Of a stretch of DNA of 47,351 nt, positions 37,067 to 44,919 are shown piece by piece. Position 1 is the stretch's first letter, and the number at the start of each line of letters is the position of its first letter. The stretch comes from DASXBJ01 sp036491755 (GTDB lineage Bacteria > Chloroflexota > Dormibacteria > Dormibacterales > Dormibacteraceae), in NCBI GenBank assembly GCA_036491755.1, contig DASXBJ010000024.1, positions 1-47,351 on the forward strand. The letters are read 5' to 3'. Below the pieces are notes generated by a model. That model was not told the origin of the DNA, ran no database searches, and worked only from the letters and a program-made list of their open reading frames with translations. The position numbers and the translations under genes were made by a program.

Positions 37067-38709
37067 ATGTGAACCTCGATCGGAGCGCCGCCCCGGGCGA
37101 TCGAGTGCGTGGCGGCCTCCATGACGGCCACCGTCCGGCGCGCCTCCTCAGGCGTCACGGCCAGCGGCTCGTCCCAGGCCAGGTGGTCGGCGAGGTTGCG
37201 ATAGAAGCCAAGGTCGTCCCGAGCCTGCAGGGAGAGCACCTCTTCATGCGCGCCGCCTTCGGCCGGATGCAGCACGGTGACGCGCGCGGGGAAATCCGCC
37301 GGCACTGCTTGCGCCTGCCAGTCGCCGATGAGCGCGCCCGCCGTGCCCAGCACATACCACTTCGGCTTCAACGCCGCCGCGATGTCGGACTGCAGAAAGC
37401 TTGCCTGCGCGCCGCCCGCGAAGGTGAGGTCGACTCGCACCTGGTCGGCATTGGTCACGTCGTGCCACACGAGCTTGTGGGCGACCGCCGAGACGGTGCG
37501 TACGGCATCCGGAAACATCTGGAGGATCCAGTCGAAATAATGCGAGCCCCAGTCATAGATCGTGCCGCCGGAGATCGGCTCATGGCTGTGCCAGTAATCG
37601 CACGGGTGCGAGTAACCGCCGATGAACGACTCCAGGTAGAACACGTCGCCGATGCTCCCGGAGCGCACGACATCCCGCATCGCGAGGTAATCCGGGTCCC
37701 AGCGACGACTCTGATAGACGGTGAGAACGAGGTTCCTGGCGGTGGCGGACCCGATCATCTGGTCCACCTCCTCGACGCGCAGGGCGAACGGCTTCTCGCA
37801 CACGACATGCTTGCCCGCGTCAAGGGCCGCCAGGACCGAGCCGGCGTGGGCGCTGGGAGGAGTGCCAACCACCACCAGGCCAACGTCTGGGTCGTCGAAC
37901 ATCGCCTCGCTGCGCACATGCGTCCGCACCGCCCAGTCGACCTCGGCCTGCTTCCTCCGCTCCGCTGACAGGTCGCACACCGCCGCCAGCCGCAGCCCGG
38001 GGATTGCCGTCAGGGCCGCGGCATGGTCGCGAGCGATCGCGCCGTAGCCGATCAGGCCCACGCCGACTGGCGGCCCAGGCTGCACTTCGGCGGCCAGCAG
38101 CATCGCGCGATGGACGAGCATCTCGAATCCTGCGTCTTCGTAGGTCGACGCGTCGTGACCCAGGCCGAGGTAAACAAAGCGCCCACCGCCGTGCCGGCGC
38201 TCATAGGCAACCACCTGGTCCGTGAAACGCCACCGCGATCGCAGCAGCACATTTGCATCCTCGCCTGGCGGTCCTTCGGAAAGGTACAGCTCGTCCCGCA
38301 CCTTCCATTCGGAGCCAAGCGTGCGCGTCAGGGGATGCGACGGTTCGGGCCGCACGATCAACTCGGTCAGCGGGCCGACCCCGCCGGGGGCCCAGCGCGC
38401 CATGTCGGCCAGCTCGCCGCCTGACGACCAGGCGGCCAGGGTCCCGTGCACCAGGATCAGGCCTCCGCCTCGGCTCACGAAGTCTGTCAGCTCGGCGGCC
38501 TGCCCGGACCGCAACGGACGATCGCTCGCCGCAATCAGCACCTTGTGGCCTGAGAGCCTCAGCTCCTCGTGGTCGGTGGTGGTATCGACCTGGAAGTGAT
38601 GAGTCGCATCCAGCGAACGCAGCAGAGGTCGGGCCAGGCGGGCATAGTCGTGCTCGCCGCCTTCGAGGAGCGCGAGCACGGGGATTCGATCCGCGACCAG
38701 CCGTCCCAC
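37063..38709 (-). CDS. ThuA-like domain fused to Gfo/Idh/MocA oxidoreductase
   Basis: 548 residues in two parts. Residues 1-205 resemble ThuA, a glutamine-amidotransferase-like fold: RIPVLALLEGGEHDY, GGGLILVHGTLAAW and DELYLSEGP, as in trehalose-utilisation proteins. Residues 214-548 are a complete Gfo/Idh/MocA enzyme with Rossmann motif GVGLIGYGAIARDH and catalytic CEKPFALR (304-311). Separate thuA and oxidoreductase genes often occur together in sugar catabolism; here they are one protein. The GTG start lies ten bases after the stop of the family 4 glycosyltransferase gene. A disaccharide or keto-sugar pathway fits, but the substrate is not shown. Confidence 0.9.
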   Translation of the reverse strand: MGRLVADRIPVLALLEGGEHDYARLARPLLRSLDATHHFQVDTTTDHEELRLSGHKVLIAASDRPLRSGQAAELTDFVSRGGGLILVHGTLAAWSSGGELADMARWAPGGVGPLTELIVRPEPSHPLTRTLGSEWKVRDELYLSEGPPGEDANVLLRSRWRFTDQVVAYERRHGGGRFVYLGLGHDASTYEDAGFEMLVHRAMLLAAEVQPGPPVGVGLIGYGAIARDHAAALTAIPGLRLAAVCDLSAERRKQAEVDWAVRTHVRSEAMFDDPDVGLVVVGTPPSAHAGSVLAALDAGKHVVCEKPFALRVEEVDQMIGSATARNLVLTVYQSRRWDPDYLAMRDVVRSGSIGDVFYLESFIGGYSHPCDYWHSHEPISGGTIYDWGSHYFDWILQMFPDAVRTVSAVAHKLVWHDVTNADQVRVDLTFAGGAQASFLQSDIAAALKPKWYVLGTAGALIGDWQAQAVPADFPARVTVLHPAEGGAHEEVLSLQARDDLGFYRNLADHLAWDEPLAVTPEEARRTVAVMEAATHSIARGGAPIEVHI

Positions 38710-38719
38710 CTATGCGACT

Positions 38720-39850
38720 CTACGCTGAGATTTTGCCGCCGGCCCGGCGCAGCACCGCCAGCGTTCTCTCCGCTGCGTTGTCCCACGTGTAGGACGCGGC
38801 GCGGCGCCGGCCCTCCTCCCCCAGCTTCTGGCGCAGGGATGCATCGGACAGGAGGCGCTCCAGGCCGCCCGCGATCGCGGTCACATCGTCGGGCTTGACA
38901 GCTATGGCGGCGCCGAGCGCGAGCTCTGGCAGCGCCCCGGCGGCCCCGACCACCGCGGGCACGCCGTGCGACATCGCCTCCAGGAGAGGTAGCCCGAATC
39001 CTTCGTACAGGCTCGGAAAGGCCAGGACCGACGCGGATTGGTACAGGGCCGTCAGGGTCGCCTCGTCGACGTGGTTGAGATAGCGCACACCAGGCTCGTG
39101 CGCGATTCGCTGCAGCGTGTCGCCATAGTTCCAACCCGGCCGCCCGGCGATGACGAGCTGGGGCACGCCAGGGCGGCCGTTGATGATGAAGGGTAGGGCT
39201 CCATGACGGCCGCGCAGCTGCCGGAAGGCGGCCAGCAGGCGAGGGTAATTCTTCCGCGGCTCGACCGTGCCGACCGCGAGGATGAAGCCGGGCTCGATGC
39301 CCTCAGGGAGGGGTCCCGCCGGTGGGAACGGGGACAGGCCCTCCTCGATGACCTCGACCCGCGACTCGAGCCCGGGGACCCGGTAAAGAGCGAGGAGGTC
39401 GCGGCGCGTCGACTCCGAGGGCACCAGCACCGCGGCCGCGTTGCGCAACGCCGGCGGCAGGACCAGGCCGAAGTAGAGCCGCTGCTGCCACGGCACCTCG
39501 GCGGGCGTCATGCGAAACGCAAGGTCGTGCACGAACACCACCGCCGGCGGCGCATCCCGGCGGCGCATCGGCGGGCTCGGCCAGTACGGATAAAGGATGG
39601 CGTCGGCCTCGAGCTGCGCCTCGATCGCCGGCAGCCATCGGCCTTTCAGGGCGAGCTCGTGGCGGTAGGTCGAGAGAACCGCCTCACAATCGAGCCCAAC
39701 CAGCGATTCCGGCCTCTCGCGGCTGCAGAGCAGAACGAACTCATCCTTCCCCCGGTGCGCGACCAGCGCCCTGGTCAGCTCAACGGCCAGCGTCAGCATG
39801 CCTACGCGACGCGGTCGCCAGCAGGCGGTCACGTCAATCGCGAATCTCAC
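38720..39850 (-). CDS. Family 4 glycosyltransferase
   Basis: 376 residues of GT-B fold. The N-terminal domain has IDVTACWRPRRVGMLTLAVE and VVFVHDLAFRM. The C-terminal nucleotide-sugar domain has FILAVGTVEPRKNYPRLLAAF and the E-x7-E motif in FPSLYEGFGLPLLEAMSHG. It retains the anomeric configuration and adds a sugar, often mannose or a related residue, to a lipid or polysaccharide acceptor. GTG 39850 is preferred to a codon at 39904 because it begins the conserved RFAIDVT strand and TACATT lies seven bases upstream. It heads an operon with the ThuA fusion and the second oxidoreductase. Confidence 0.92.
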   Translation of the reverse strand: MRFAIDVTACWRPRRVGMLTLAVELTRALVAHRGKDEFVLLCSRERPESLVGLDCEAVLSTYRHELALKGRWLPAIEAQLEADAILYPYWPSPPMRRRDAPPAVVFVHDLAFRMTPAEVPWQQRLYFGLVLPPALRNAAAVLVPSESTRRDLLALYRVPGLESRVEVIEEGLSPFPPAGPLPEGIEPGFILAVGTVEPRKNYPRLLAAFRQLRGRHGALPFIINGRPGVPQLVIAGRPGWNYGDTLQRIAHEPGVRYLNHVDEATLTALYQSASVLAFPSLYEGFGLPLLEAMSHGVPAVVGAAGALPELALGAAIAVKPDDVTAIAGGLERLLSDASLRQKLGEEGRRRAASYTWDNAAERTLAVLRRAGGKISA

Positions 39851-39857
39851 CGCAGCG

Positions 39858-39863
39858 AATGTA
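39858..39863 (-). promoter_or_regulatory. Leaderless -10 element of the family 4 glycosyltransferase operon
   Basis: TACATT on the minus strand, then seven bases to GTG 39850; no Shine-Dalgarno sequence. Confidence 0.5.
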
Positions 39864-40150
39864 TTCGAACCGCCCGTCAGGCCGCCTGGCGCAACGCATG
39901 GCAACCCCGGACCGCGCGAGAAACCCTACCTCCAACGGTCAGAACTTATGTTACAAACATATGTTGGGAGTCCGGCAACTTAACAGCGCGCCGCGCAACG
40001 ATTTAAGCCAGGGCGCGAGCCCCCTTTTTGCCAGGGCCAAGCCGCCGACCGATGGTCGCCCAGACCACACCCACCTCACGGCACGCTCGCACGTGATCTC
40101 AGTTTGCAGGCGAATTCGCTGCCGCCGGCGCACAAGAGGGCAGTCCCCCG
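39864..40150. other. Gene-free gap with palindromic half-sites
   Basis: No convincing gene in this ~290-base part of the gap. TATGTTACAAACATA (39947-39961) has perfect 6-base arms and is followed at once by a third ATGTT half-site (39961-39965), a possible operator cluster about 90 bases upstream of the glycosyltransferase operon. GGGC-GCGA-GCCC at 40011-40022 with TTTTT at 40025-40029 is a very short terminator-like hairpin on the plus strand. A plus-strand open frame (39859-40242) looks spurious. Confidence 0.45.
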
Positions 40151-40190
40151 AAAAAGGGGAAGGCCCTCCGCCGGGGGGCGGAGGACCTTC
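40151..40190 (-). terminator. Rho-independent terminator of the kinase operon
   Basis: GAAGG-C-CCTCCGCC (40159-40172), loop GGGG, GGCGGAGG-A-CCTTC (40177-40190): thirteen pairs with one mismatch. On the minus strand it is followed by CCC and TTTTT (40155-40151). It lies about 80 bases after the Ser/Thr kinase stop. Confidence 0.75.
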
Positions 40191-40269
40191 AGAAAGGAGG
40201 GAGGGGCGAGGGAAGAACCTGATGTTAAGTCCCCGTCCATAACAACCGGCGCAACAAACGAACGGTTGT

Positions 40270-41931
40270 TTAATTCTCTACAGAACGGATCGCAAAAACG
40301 CAGTCGAACGTCCCTGTCACGCAGCCACACTCGACCTCTTCGACATACCAATCGTTGGCCAGCCCCGCCCACCGGAGGATGGTCTCGATGGTCGATGTCC
40401 AGATGTGGCAGGACTTGACTGTCTTGATCCGCCCCAGCGCGAACATGTTGGAAAAGTTGACGAGCCAGAACTGGTGCTCATCCACCTGCAGCCATGCGTG
40501 CGTGTGCTCCCCGCGCACGTTGTCCATGGCCTCCGTGAAGTTCTTGACCACCCCGGCGAGCTTCCGCTGCCGTCCGGGGACCAACCTCCGAGGCCCGCCC
40601 ATCCCGTGCCGGCCCTCCGCCAGCCACCGCTCCGTGGCGCGCCGTCCCCAGGCCCGGATCATGTCCTCCGCCTCGGGACCGTAGATCGTCTCGAACGCTT
40701 CGTTCAACCTGCTCAACGACTCGACCGGCGACGACAGCTGGTCGTCGTGCGGCGGATCCTGCTCGACGTATTGCACCAGCCCCGCCGCATAGGCCACCTC
40801 GGGCCACCGGTCGCCCGACACGTTGCGCGCGACGTGAACGAGGTTGCTGACGTGAGAGTTGAGGATGAACCGTCCCCTCGCCCGGGCCGCCTTGACGCCC
40901 ATCAGCTCCAGGGTTCGGATCGCCGAGCCGCCGGCCGTGGTCGGAGTGGGTGGAGGCGACCCGTGAATGGCGACCGGCGAGGAGGGCACGGCTCGCATCG
41001 AGGTGGTGTCCGGCCCCAGAGGCCCGGACACCGGCCGCTGCATCGTCACGACTCCCCCTCCCGCCGTCACGGCCGGCATGGGAGCCGCAGCGGCCACCGG
41101 GGCGATGCGCCGCTGTGGCAACCTCGCCATCAGCGCGAGCAGATCGCGCACCGTCTGCGGCCGCTGCGCCGGGTCCTTGGCGAGCACCTTGGCCAGCAGC
41201 TGGTCGAGCTCATCCGGCAGTGCGGCGTTCAACTTGACTGCCGACGGGATCTGCGAGTTGACCGTCGCGTACGCGACCTCCATGCGGTTGGCGCCGATGT
41301 ATGGCAGGCGGCCGGTCAACATCTCGAACGTCAGCACGCCCATCGCGTAGATGTCAGCCCGCTTGTCGACGTCATGCCCCATCACCTGCTCGGGCGCCAT
41401 GTATCCCGGCGTGCCGATCGCCAGGCCGATCGTGGTGAGGTGGGTTGGCTGACCCGCGCCGCGCGCGAGCCCGAAGTCGGCCAGCATGGCCCTGCCGTCG
41501 GCGTGGATGAGCACGTTGGTCGGCTTCAGGTCGCGGTGGACGATGCCCGCATCGTGGGCGTGCTGCAGCCCGTCGCCGATCTCCCGCAGGTACCGCCACG
41601 CTGTCAGCGGGTCGAGCGGTCCTCGGTTCAGGATGTCGCGCAGCGTCCCGCCGCGGATCAGAGGCATGGTCAAGAACGCGACCCCGTCCATCACCTCGAA
41701 GTCGTAGATCGGAAGGATGTTGGGGTGGTCAAGCTTGGCCAGCGTTTTGGCCTCGGTCTCGAACCGCTTGACAAAGCCCTCGTCCTGGAACAGCTCGGAC
41801 GAGAGCGCCTTCAGGGCAACTTCGCGTCCGAGGGGCTGCTGCACCGCTCGATAGACGACCGCCATCCCGCCGCCGCCCAACCGCTCCACGATCTCGTACT
41901 GACCCAGCCGGGTCCCGGTCAGATCCTTCAT
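40270..41931 (-). CDS. Serine/threonine protein kinase with C-terminal V4R-like Cys domain
   Basis: 553 residues, no membrane segment. The kinase domain (about 8-270) has the Gly loop LGGGGMAVVYRA, HRDLKPTNVL with H132 and D134, ADFGLARG and GTPGYMAPEQ, all catalytic motifs present. A Pro/Thr-rich linker follows (about 275-335). The C-terminal ~215 residues are not a PASTA or other standard kinase tail; they end with KSCHIWTSTIETIL and VEEVECGCVTGTFDCVF, with C508, C535, C537 and C544. This pattern resembles the V4R (4-vinyl reductase) small-molecule sensor fold, which often has Cys residues that can bind metal. Its ATG overlaps the response-regulator stop (ATGA), so it is coupled to the two-component genes. 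Confidence 0.92.
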   Translation of the reverse strand: MKDLTGTRLGQYEIVERLGGGGMAVVYRAVQQPLGREVALKALSSELFQDEGFVKRFETEAKTLAKLDHPNILPIYDFEVMDGVAFLTMPLIRGGTLRDILNRGPLDPLTAWRYLREIGDGLQHAHDAGIVHRDLKPTNVLIHADGRAMLADFGLARGAGQPTHLTTIGLAIGTPGYMAPEQVMGHDVDKRADIYAMGVLTFEMLTGRLPYIGANRMEVAYATVNSQIPSAVKLNAALPDELDQLLAKVLAKDPAQRPQTVRDLLALMARLPQRRIAPVAAAAPMPAVTAGGGVVTMQRPVSGPLGPDTTSMRAVPSSPVAIHGSPPPTPTTAGGSAIRTLELMGVKAARARGRFILNSHVSNLVHVARNVSGDRWPEVAYAAGLVQYVEQDPPHDDQLSSPVESLSRLNEAFETIYGPEAEDMIRAWGRRATERWLAEGRHGMGGPRRLVPGRQRKLAGVVKNFTEAMDNVRGEHTHAWLQVDEHQFWLVNFSNMFALGRIKTVKSCHIWTSTIETILRWAGLANDWYVEEVECGCVTGTFDCVFAIRSVEN

Positions 41932-42332
41932 CTCGGACCTGCGGCGAGCTTGGCCACGATCGAGATGAGGTCGGCGAGCCGGAACGGCTTGCTCAGGACG
42001 TCATCGGCGCCCGCGGCGAGGAATCGCTCGCGGTCGCTGGCCATGGAGTGGGCGCTGGCGATCACGATTGGGATGACGGGCATCTCGACCTTGATCCTGC
42101 GCATCGCCTCTAGGCCGTCGATGCCAGGCATGGCGACGTCCATCAGGATCATGTTCGGTCGCTTGGCGAGCGCGATGTCCACCGCCTGCAATCCATCCGC
42201 GGCGATCAACACCCCGTAGCCCGCCTTCTCCAGCACGCGCTTGCACAGCCGCTGGGCGACATCGTTGTCGTCCGCGACGAGGACCGTGAACAGACCGGCA
42301 GCGCCGGAGGCACCGCCACCGAGCTCAGCCAT
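41928..42332 (-). CDS. Single-domain response regulator
   Basis: 134 residues, one receiver domain and no output domain. It has VLVADDNDVAQRL, phospho-acceptor D65 in ILMDVAMPGIDG, the switch serine in VIASAHS and the lysine of LSKPFRL. ATG 42332 is used because the longer open frame extends back through the histidine-kinase gene. It overlaps the histidine-kinase stop by eight bases and its own TGA overlaps the Ser/Thr kinase ATG. It presumably receives phosphate from the kinase upstream and acts by protein contact, plausibly on the Ser/Thr kinase; that is inference. Confidence 0.92.
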   Translation of the reverse strand: MAELGGGASGAAGLFTVLVADDNDVAQRLCKRVLEKAGYGVLIAADGLQAVDIALAKRPNMILMDVAMPGIDGLEAMRRIKVEMPVIPIVIASAHSMASDRERFLAAGADDVLSKPFRLADLISIVAKLAAGPR

Positions 42333-44721
42333 GTCGGAGCTGCATCGGGCTCGTGTTCTCAACGGCAAGAGGGACCGTGAAGTGGAAAGCCGAGCCATGC
42401 CCGACCGCCGACTCCACCCAGATCTTGCCGCCGTGCATCTCCACGATCTGCTTAACGATCGTGAGGCCCAGCCCAGTCCCGGGAATCGATTGCGCCGCAC
42501 CGCTGCGGACGCGCCGGAAGCGCTCGAACACGTGCCCGATCTCGTCGGGCGGGATGCCGAGCCCCGTGTCGGTGACGCTGACCAGGGCAAAACCGCCTTC
42601 CGCGCGGCTCGAAAGCGTGACCGTCCCTCCGTCCGGCGAGTACTTGATGGCGTTGTTGACCAGGTTGCTCACAACCTGGATCAGGCGGTCGCGGTCGCCC
42701 GAAACGATCGGCAGACGGGGATCCAGATCGGCCTTGAACTCCACGGTGGATGCCGCGGTTCCCGCGCGCGCCATCGCCTCGCCCAGCACCTCGTTGACGT
42801 CGACGGAGCCGCTCCGCATGCTCATGCGGCCGGACTCCATGCGGTCAAGGTCGAGCATGTCCCCGATCAGGCGGTTCACCCGGTCCGCGTCGTTGAATAT
42901 GTAGCCGCCGTAGGCCCGCACCTCGTCGGTCTCGAGACCACCATCACGGATGAGCTCGCTGAAGCCCTGGATACCGGTCAGAGCGGTGCGGAACTCGTGG
43001 CTCACGATGCTCAGGAACTCGGTCTTGGTGCGGTCAAGCTTCTCGAGGTCGGCGTTGGCGCTGCGCTGAGACTCGAGCGCCTCGGCCAGCTTGTCCGCGC
43101 TCTCGCGCACGGTGGTGACGTCCTCGACCATGACCAGCACGTGCTCCGGCCTCCCGGTCGCGTCGGGGATCGAAGTTGCCGTCAATTGGAGCCACAACCA
43201 TTTGCCGGTGGCGGTCGCGGCCCTGACCTGTACGGAGCCGCCGCCGGTGATCCCCGCCAGCATCGGCGCGGCGCGGTGGCGCGAGGCCGCCTGGTCATAA
43301 GCCCTGAGGAGGTCCGGCCATACGCTCGCCCGCATCGCCTCGAAGTCGTGCTCGACCATGCCGAGCAGCGCCGGATTGGCTTCGAGCATCTCGCCTTCGG
43401 CGCTGATCCGGGCAATGCCGATGGGCGAACTTTCATAGATGGCGCGGTGGTCGGCCTCGCTGCGGCGCAGCGCAAGCGCCGTCTGGCTGCGGCGGATGAA
43501 CTGGCCGATCTCCACGCCAAAGGTCGCCATCAAGGTGACCTCGTCGTCGCGCAGAGTGCGCGGGTGAGCACCCAGCAGCTCAACCACTCCCGTGATCGCG
43601 CCGGAGTCGATGATCGGGAACGCAAGGGCCGATTGGAGCCCATCGCGGCGGGCCGCATCGAGTCGCTCGTAGTCCTGCGCCTGCTCGAGGCTGGCCTCCG
43701 CTCCCACAACACCAGACTTCCAAACCCGGTTGACCAGCCCCGTGCCCCCACGCATCGACATGGTCCGGCTCTCGGCGAGAAGCTCATCGCCCCGCACATG
43801 GACTCCGTGCCACTCGTGCCGCAAGCGCAGCTCCCCGCGCTCATGGTCGAGCGCCCAGTAGATGCCAACGGCCCAGTCCAGGCGTGAACACACGTTGCCA
43901 AGCAATAAGGGCAGGCCGTGCTCGATGCTCGTCGCCTCGATGATCACGTGCCGCACGGCGGCCTGGCAATCGCGGAGCTTCTCGAGCCGCTTGCGCTCCG
44001 AGATGTCCGTCACCTGGACCACCAGCATTGATGCCTCGGGAGACGGCTTGGCGATCGCGAGCGAAACCGGAACCAGGCTGCCGTCGGGTCGGACCTGGTT
44101 GAGCTCGCCCTCCCAATGCACGATGTCGGTGGAGCGAAGCAGGGCCAGGGCCTCCTCGAGCGCCGCGCGGTCCGCCTCCGCGGTGAGCTCGCCCAGCCGC
44201 GTGTGCAGAACCTCGTCGCGGCTGCGGCCCAGGATCAGGCTCAGCTGCTCGTTGACCTGCGTCCACCTGCCGTCGAGATCGGTCAGCGCCAGTCCGACCA
44301 TGGCGGCCTCCAGGATCGTACGCACGCGCTGCTCGTCGGCGGCGATGCGGGCGGCGGTGCGCTGCGCCTCGAGCGCAACGTCGCGCGACTGCCGGGCCAC
44401 CTCGCCGACCGCAATTGCCACGGCCAGCAGGACCGCGGCCAGCAACACAGCCGGCGCCATGTCCGAGGCCTGGCCGCCTGAGACGAGAGGACGGGTGAGG
44501 ATGCCGATCGCGGCCAGCGTCGCGGCCGCAACCGACGCAGCCCGGCTGGGCTGCAGAGCGGCGAGCAGGACGACGGTCAGATAAAGCGGAAAAGCGATCA
44601 CCGGCGTGGCGTCGGTAAGGGCCTGGAGGGCAAATATCGCGGCAACGGCGAGCAAGGGTGTGGTTCGACGTACCAAGCCCCGGCTCCATGGCGTAGGAGT
44701 GGCGTCGGGCCCTGGCAACAC
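42325..44721 (-). CDS. Membrane sensor histidine kinase with PAS and GAF domains
   Basis: About 798 residues. The N-terminus has two to four membrane segments (LLAVAAIFALQALT, then FPLYLTVVLLAALQP and AVLLAAVLLAVAIAV). A PAS domain (about 130-260), a GAF domain (about 275-435) and a second PAS domain (about 450-560) follow. The transmitter has H575 in SIVSHEFRTALTG, the N box NLVNNAIKYSP, DTGLGIPPDE and GTGLGLTIV, all intact. GTG 44721 is preferred: GGCGAGG lies eight bases upstream. TTG 44769 is the alternative. A TAGACT hexamer at 44770-44775 gives a leader of about 40 bases to GTG 44721. It heads a three-gene operon with the response regulator and Ser/Thr kinase. Confidence 0.92.
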   Translation of the reverse strand: MLPGPDATPTPWSRGLVRRTTPLLAVAAIFALQALTDATPVIAFPLYLTVVLLAALQPSRAASVAAATLAAIGILTRPLVSGGQASDMAPAVLLAAVLLAVAIAVGEVARQSRDVALEAQRTAARIAADEQRVRTILEAAMVGLALTDLDGRWTQVNEQLSLILGRSRDEVLHTRLGELTAEADRAALEEALALLRSTDIVHWEGELNQVRPDGSLVPVSLAIAKPSPEASMLVVQVTDISERKRLEKLRDCQAAVRHVIIEATSIEHGLPLLLGNVCSRLDWAVGIYWALDHERGELRLRHEWHGVHVRGDELLAESRTMSMRGGTGLVNRVWKSGVVGAEASLEQAQDYERLDAARRDGLQSALAFPIIDSGAITGVVELLGAHPRTLRDDEVTLMATFGVEIGQFIRRSQTALALRRSEADHRAIYESSPIGIARISAEGEMLEANPALLGMVEHDFEAMRASVWPDLLRAYDQAASRHRAAPMLAGITGGGSVQVRAATATGKWLWLQLTATSIPDATGRPEHVLVMVEDVTTVRESADKLAEALESQRSANADLEKLDRTKTEFLSIVSHEFRTALTGIQGFSELIRDGGLETDEVRAYGGYIFNDADRVNRLIGDMLDLDRMESGRMSMRSGSVDVNEVLGEAMARAGTAASTVEFKADLDPRLPIVSGDRDRLIQVVSNLVNNAIKYSPDGGTVTLSSRAEGGFALVSVTDTGLGIPPDEIGHVFERFRRVRSGAAQSIPGTGLGLTIVKQIVEMHGGKIWVESAVGHGSAFHFTVPLAVENTSPMQLRHG

Positions 44722-44769
44722 CTCAGAAACCTCGCCCCCCCTGGCGGGATGGAAGGTGCGCAGGTGCAA

Positions 44770-44919
44770 AGTCTAGCCGCCGCCATTCGTGCCAGACCCC
44801 ACTTAAGGCGGTGGTTTTGGCGCCTTCCCACTCGCCGGAGAGGTGGCCCGAACGGCCGGTGAGGAGGTCTTGGCTCAGTTACGCCGCCAACTGTCTTAAG
44901 CTGCAGCCGGCTGTCGCAG
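44770..44919. promoter_or_regulatory. Divergent promoter region of the two histidine-kinase genes
   Basis: On the minus strand TAGACT (44770-44775) could be the -10 of the sensor-kinase operon. On the plus strand TAAGCT (44897-44902) lies 17 bases before TTG 44920 and could be the -10 of the hybrid kinase. Both CTTAAG sites (near 44802 and 44895) lie here. No strong -35 element is visible. Confidence 0.4.

Noticed and set aside
39859..40242. 127-codon plus-strand open frame in the gene-free gap
   Set aside because: It crosses the terminator hairpin, is Arg/Pro/Gly-rich and has neither a start signal nor a recognisable motif.
40405..42219. 604-codon open frame on the plus strand
   Set aside because: It is antisense to the Ser/Thr kinase and the response regulator.
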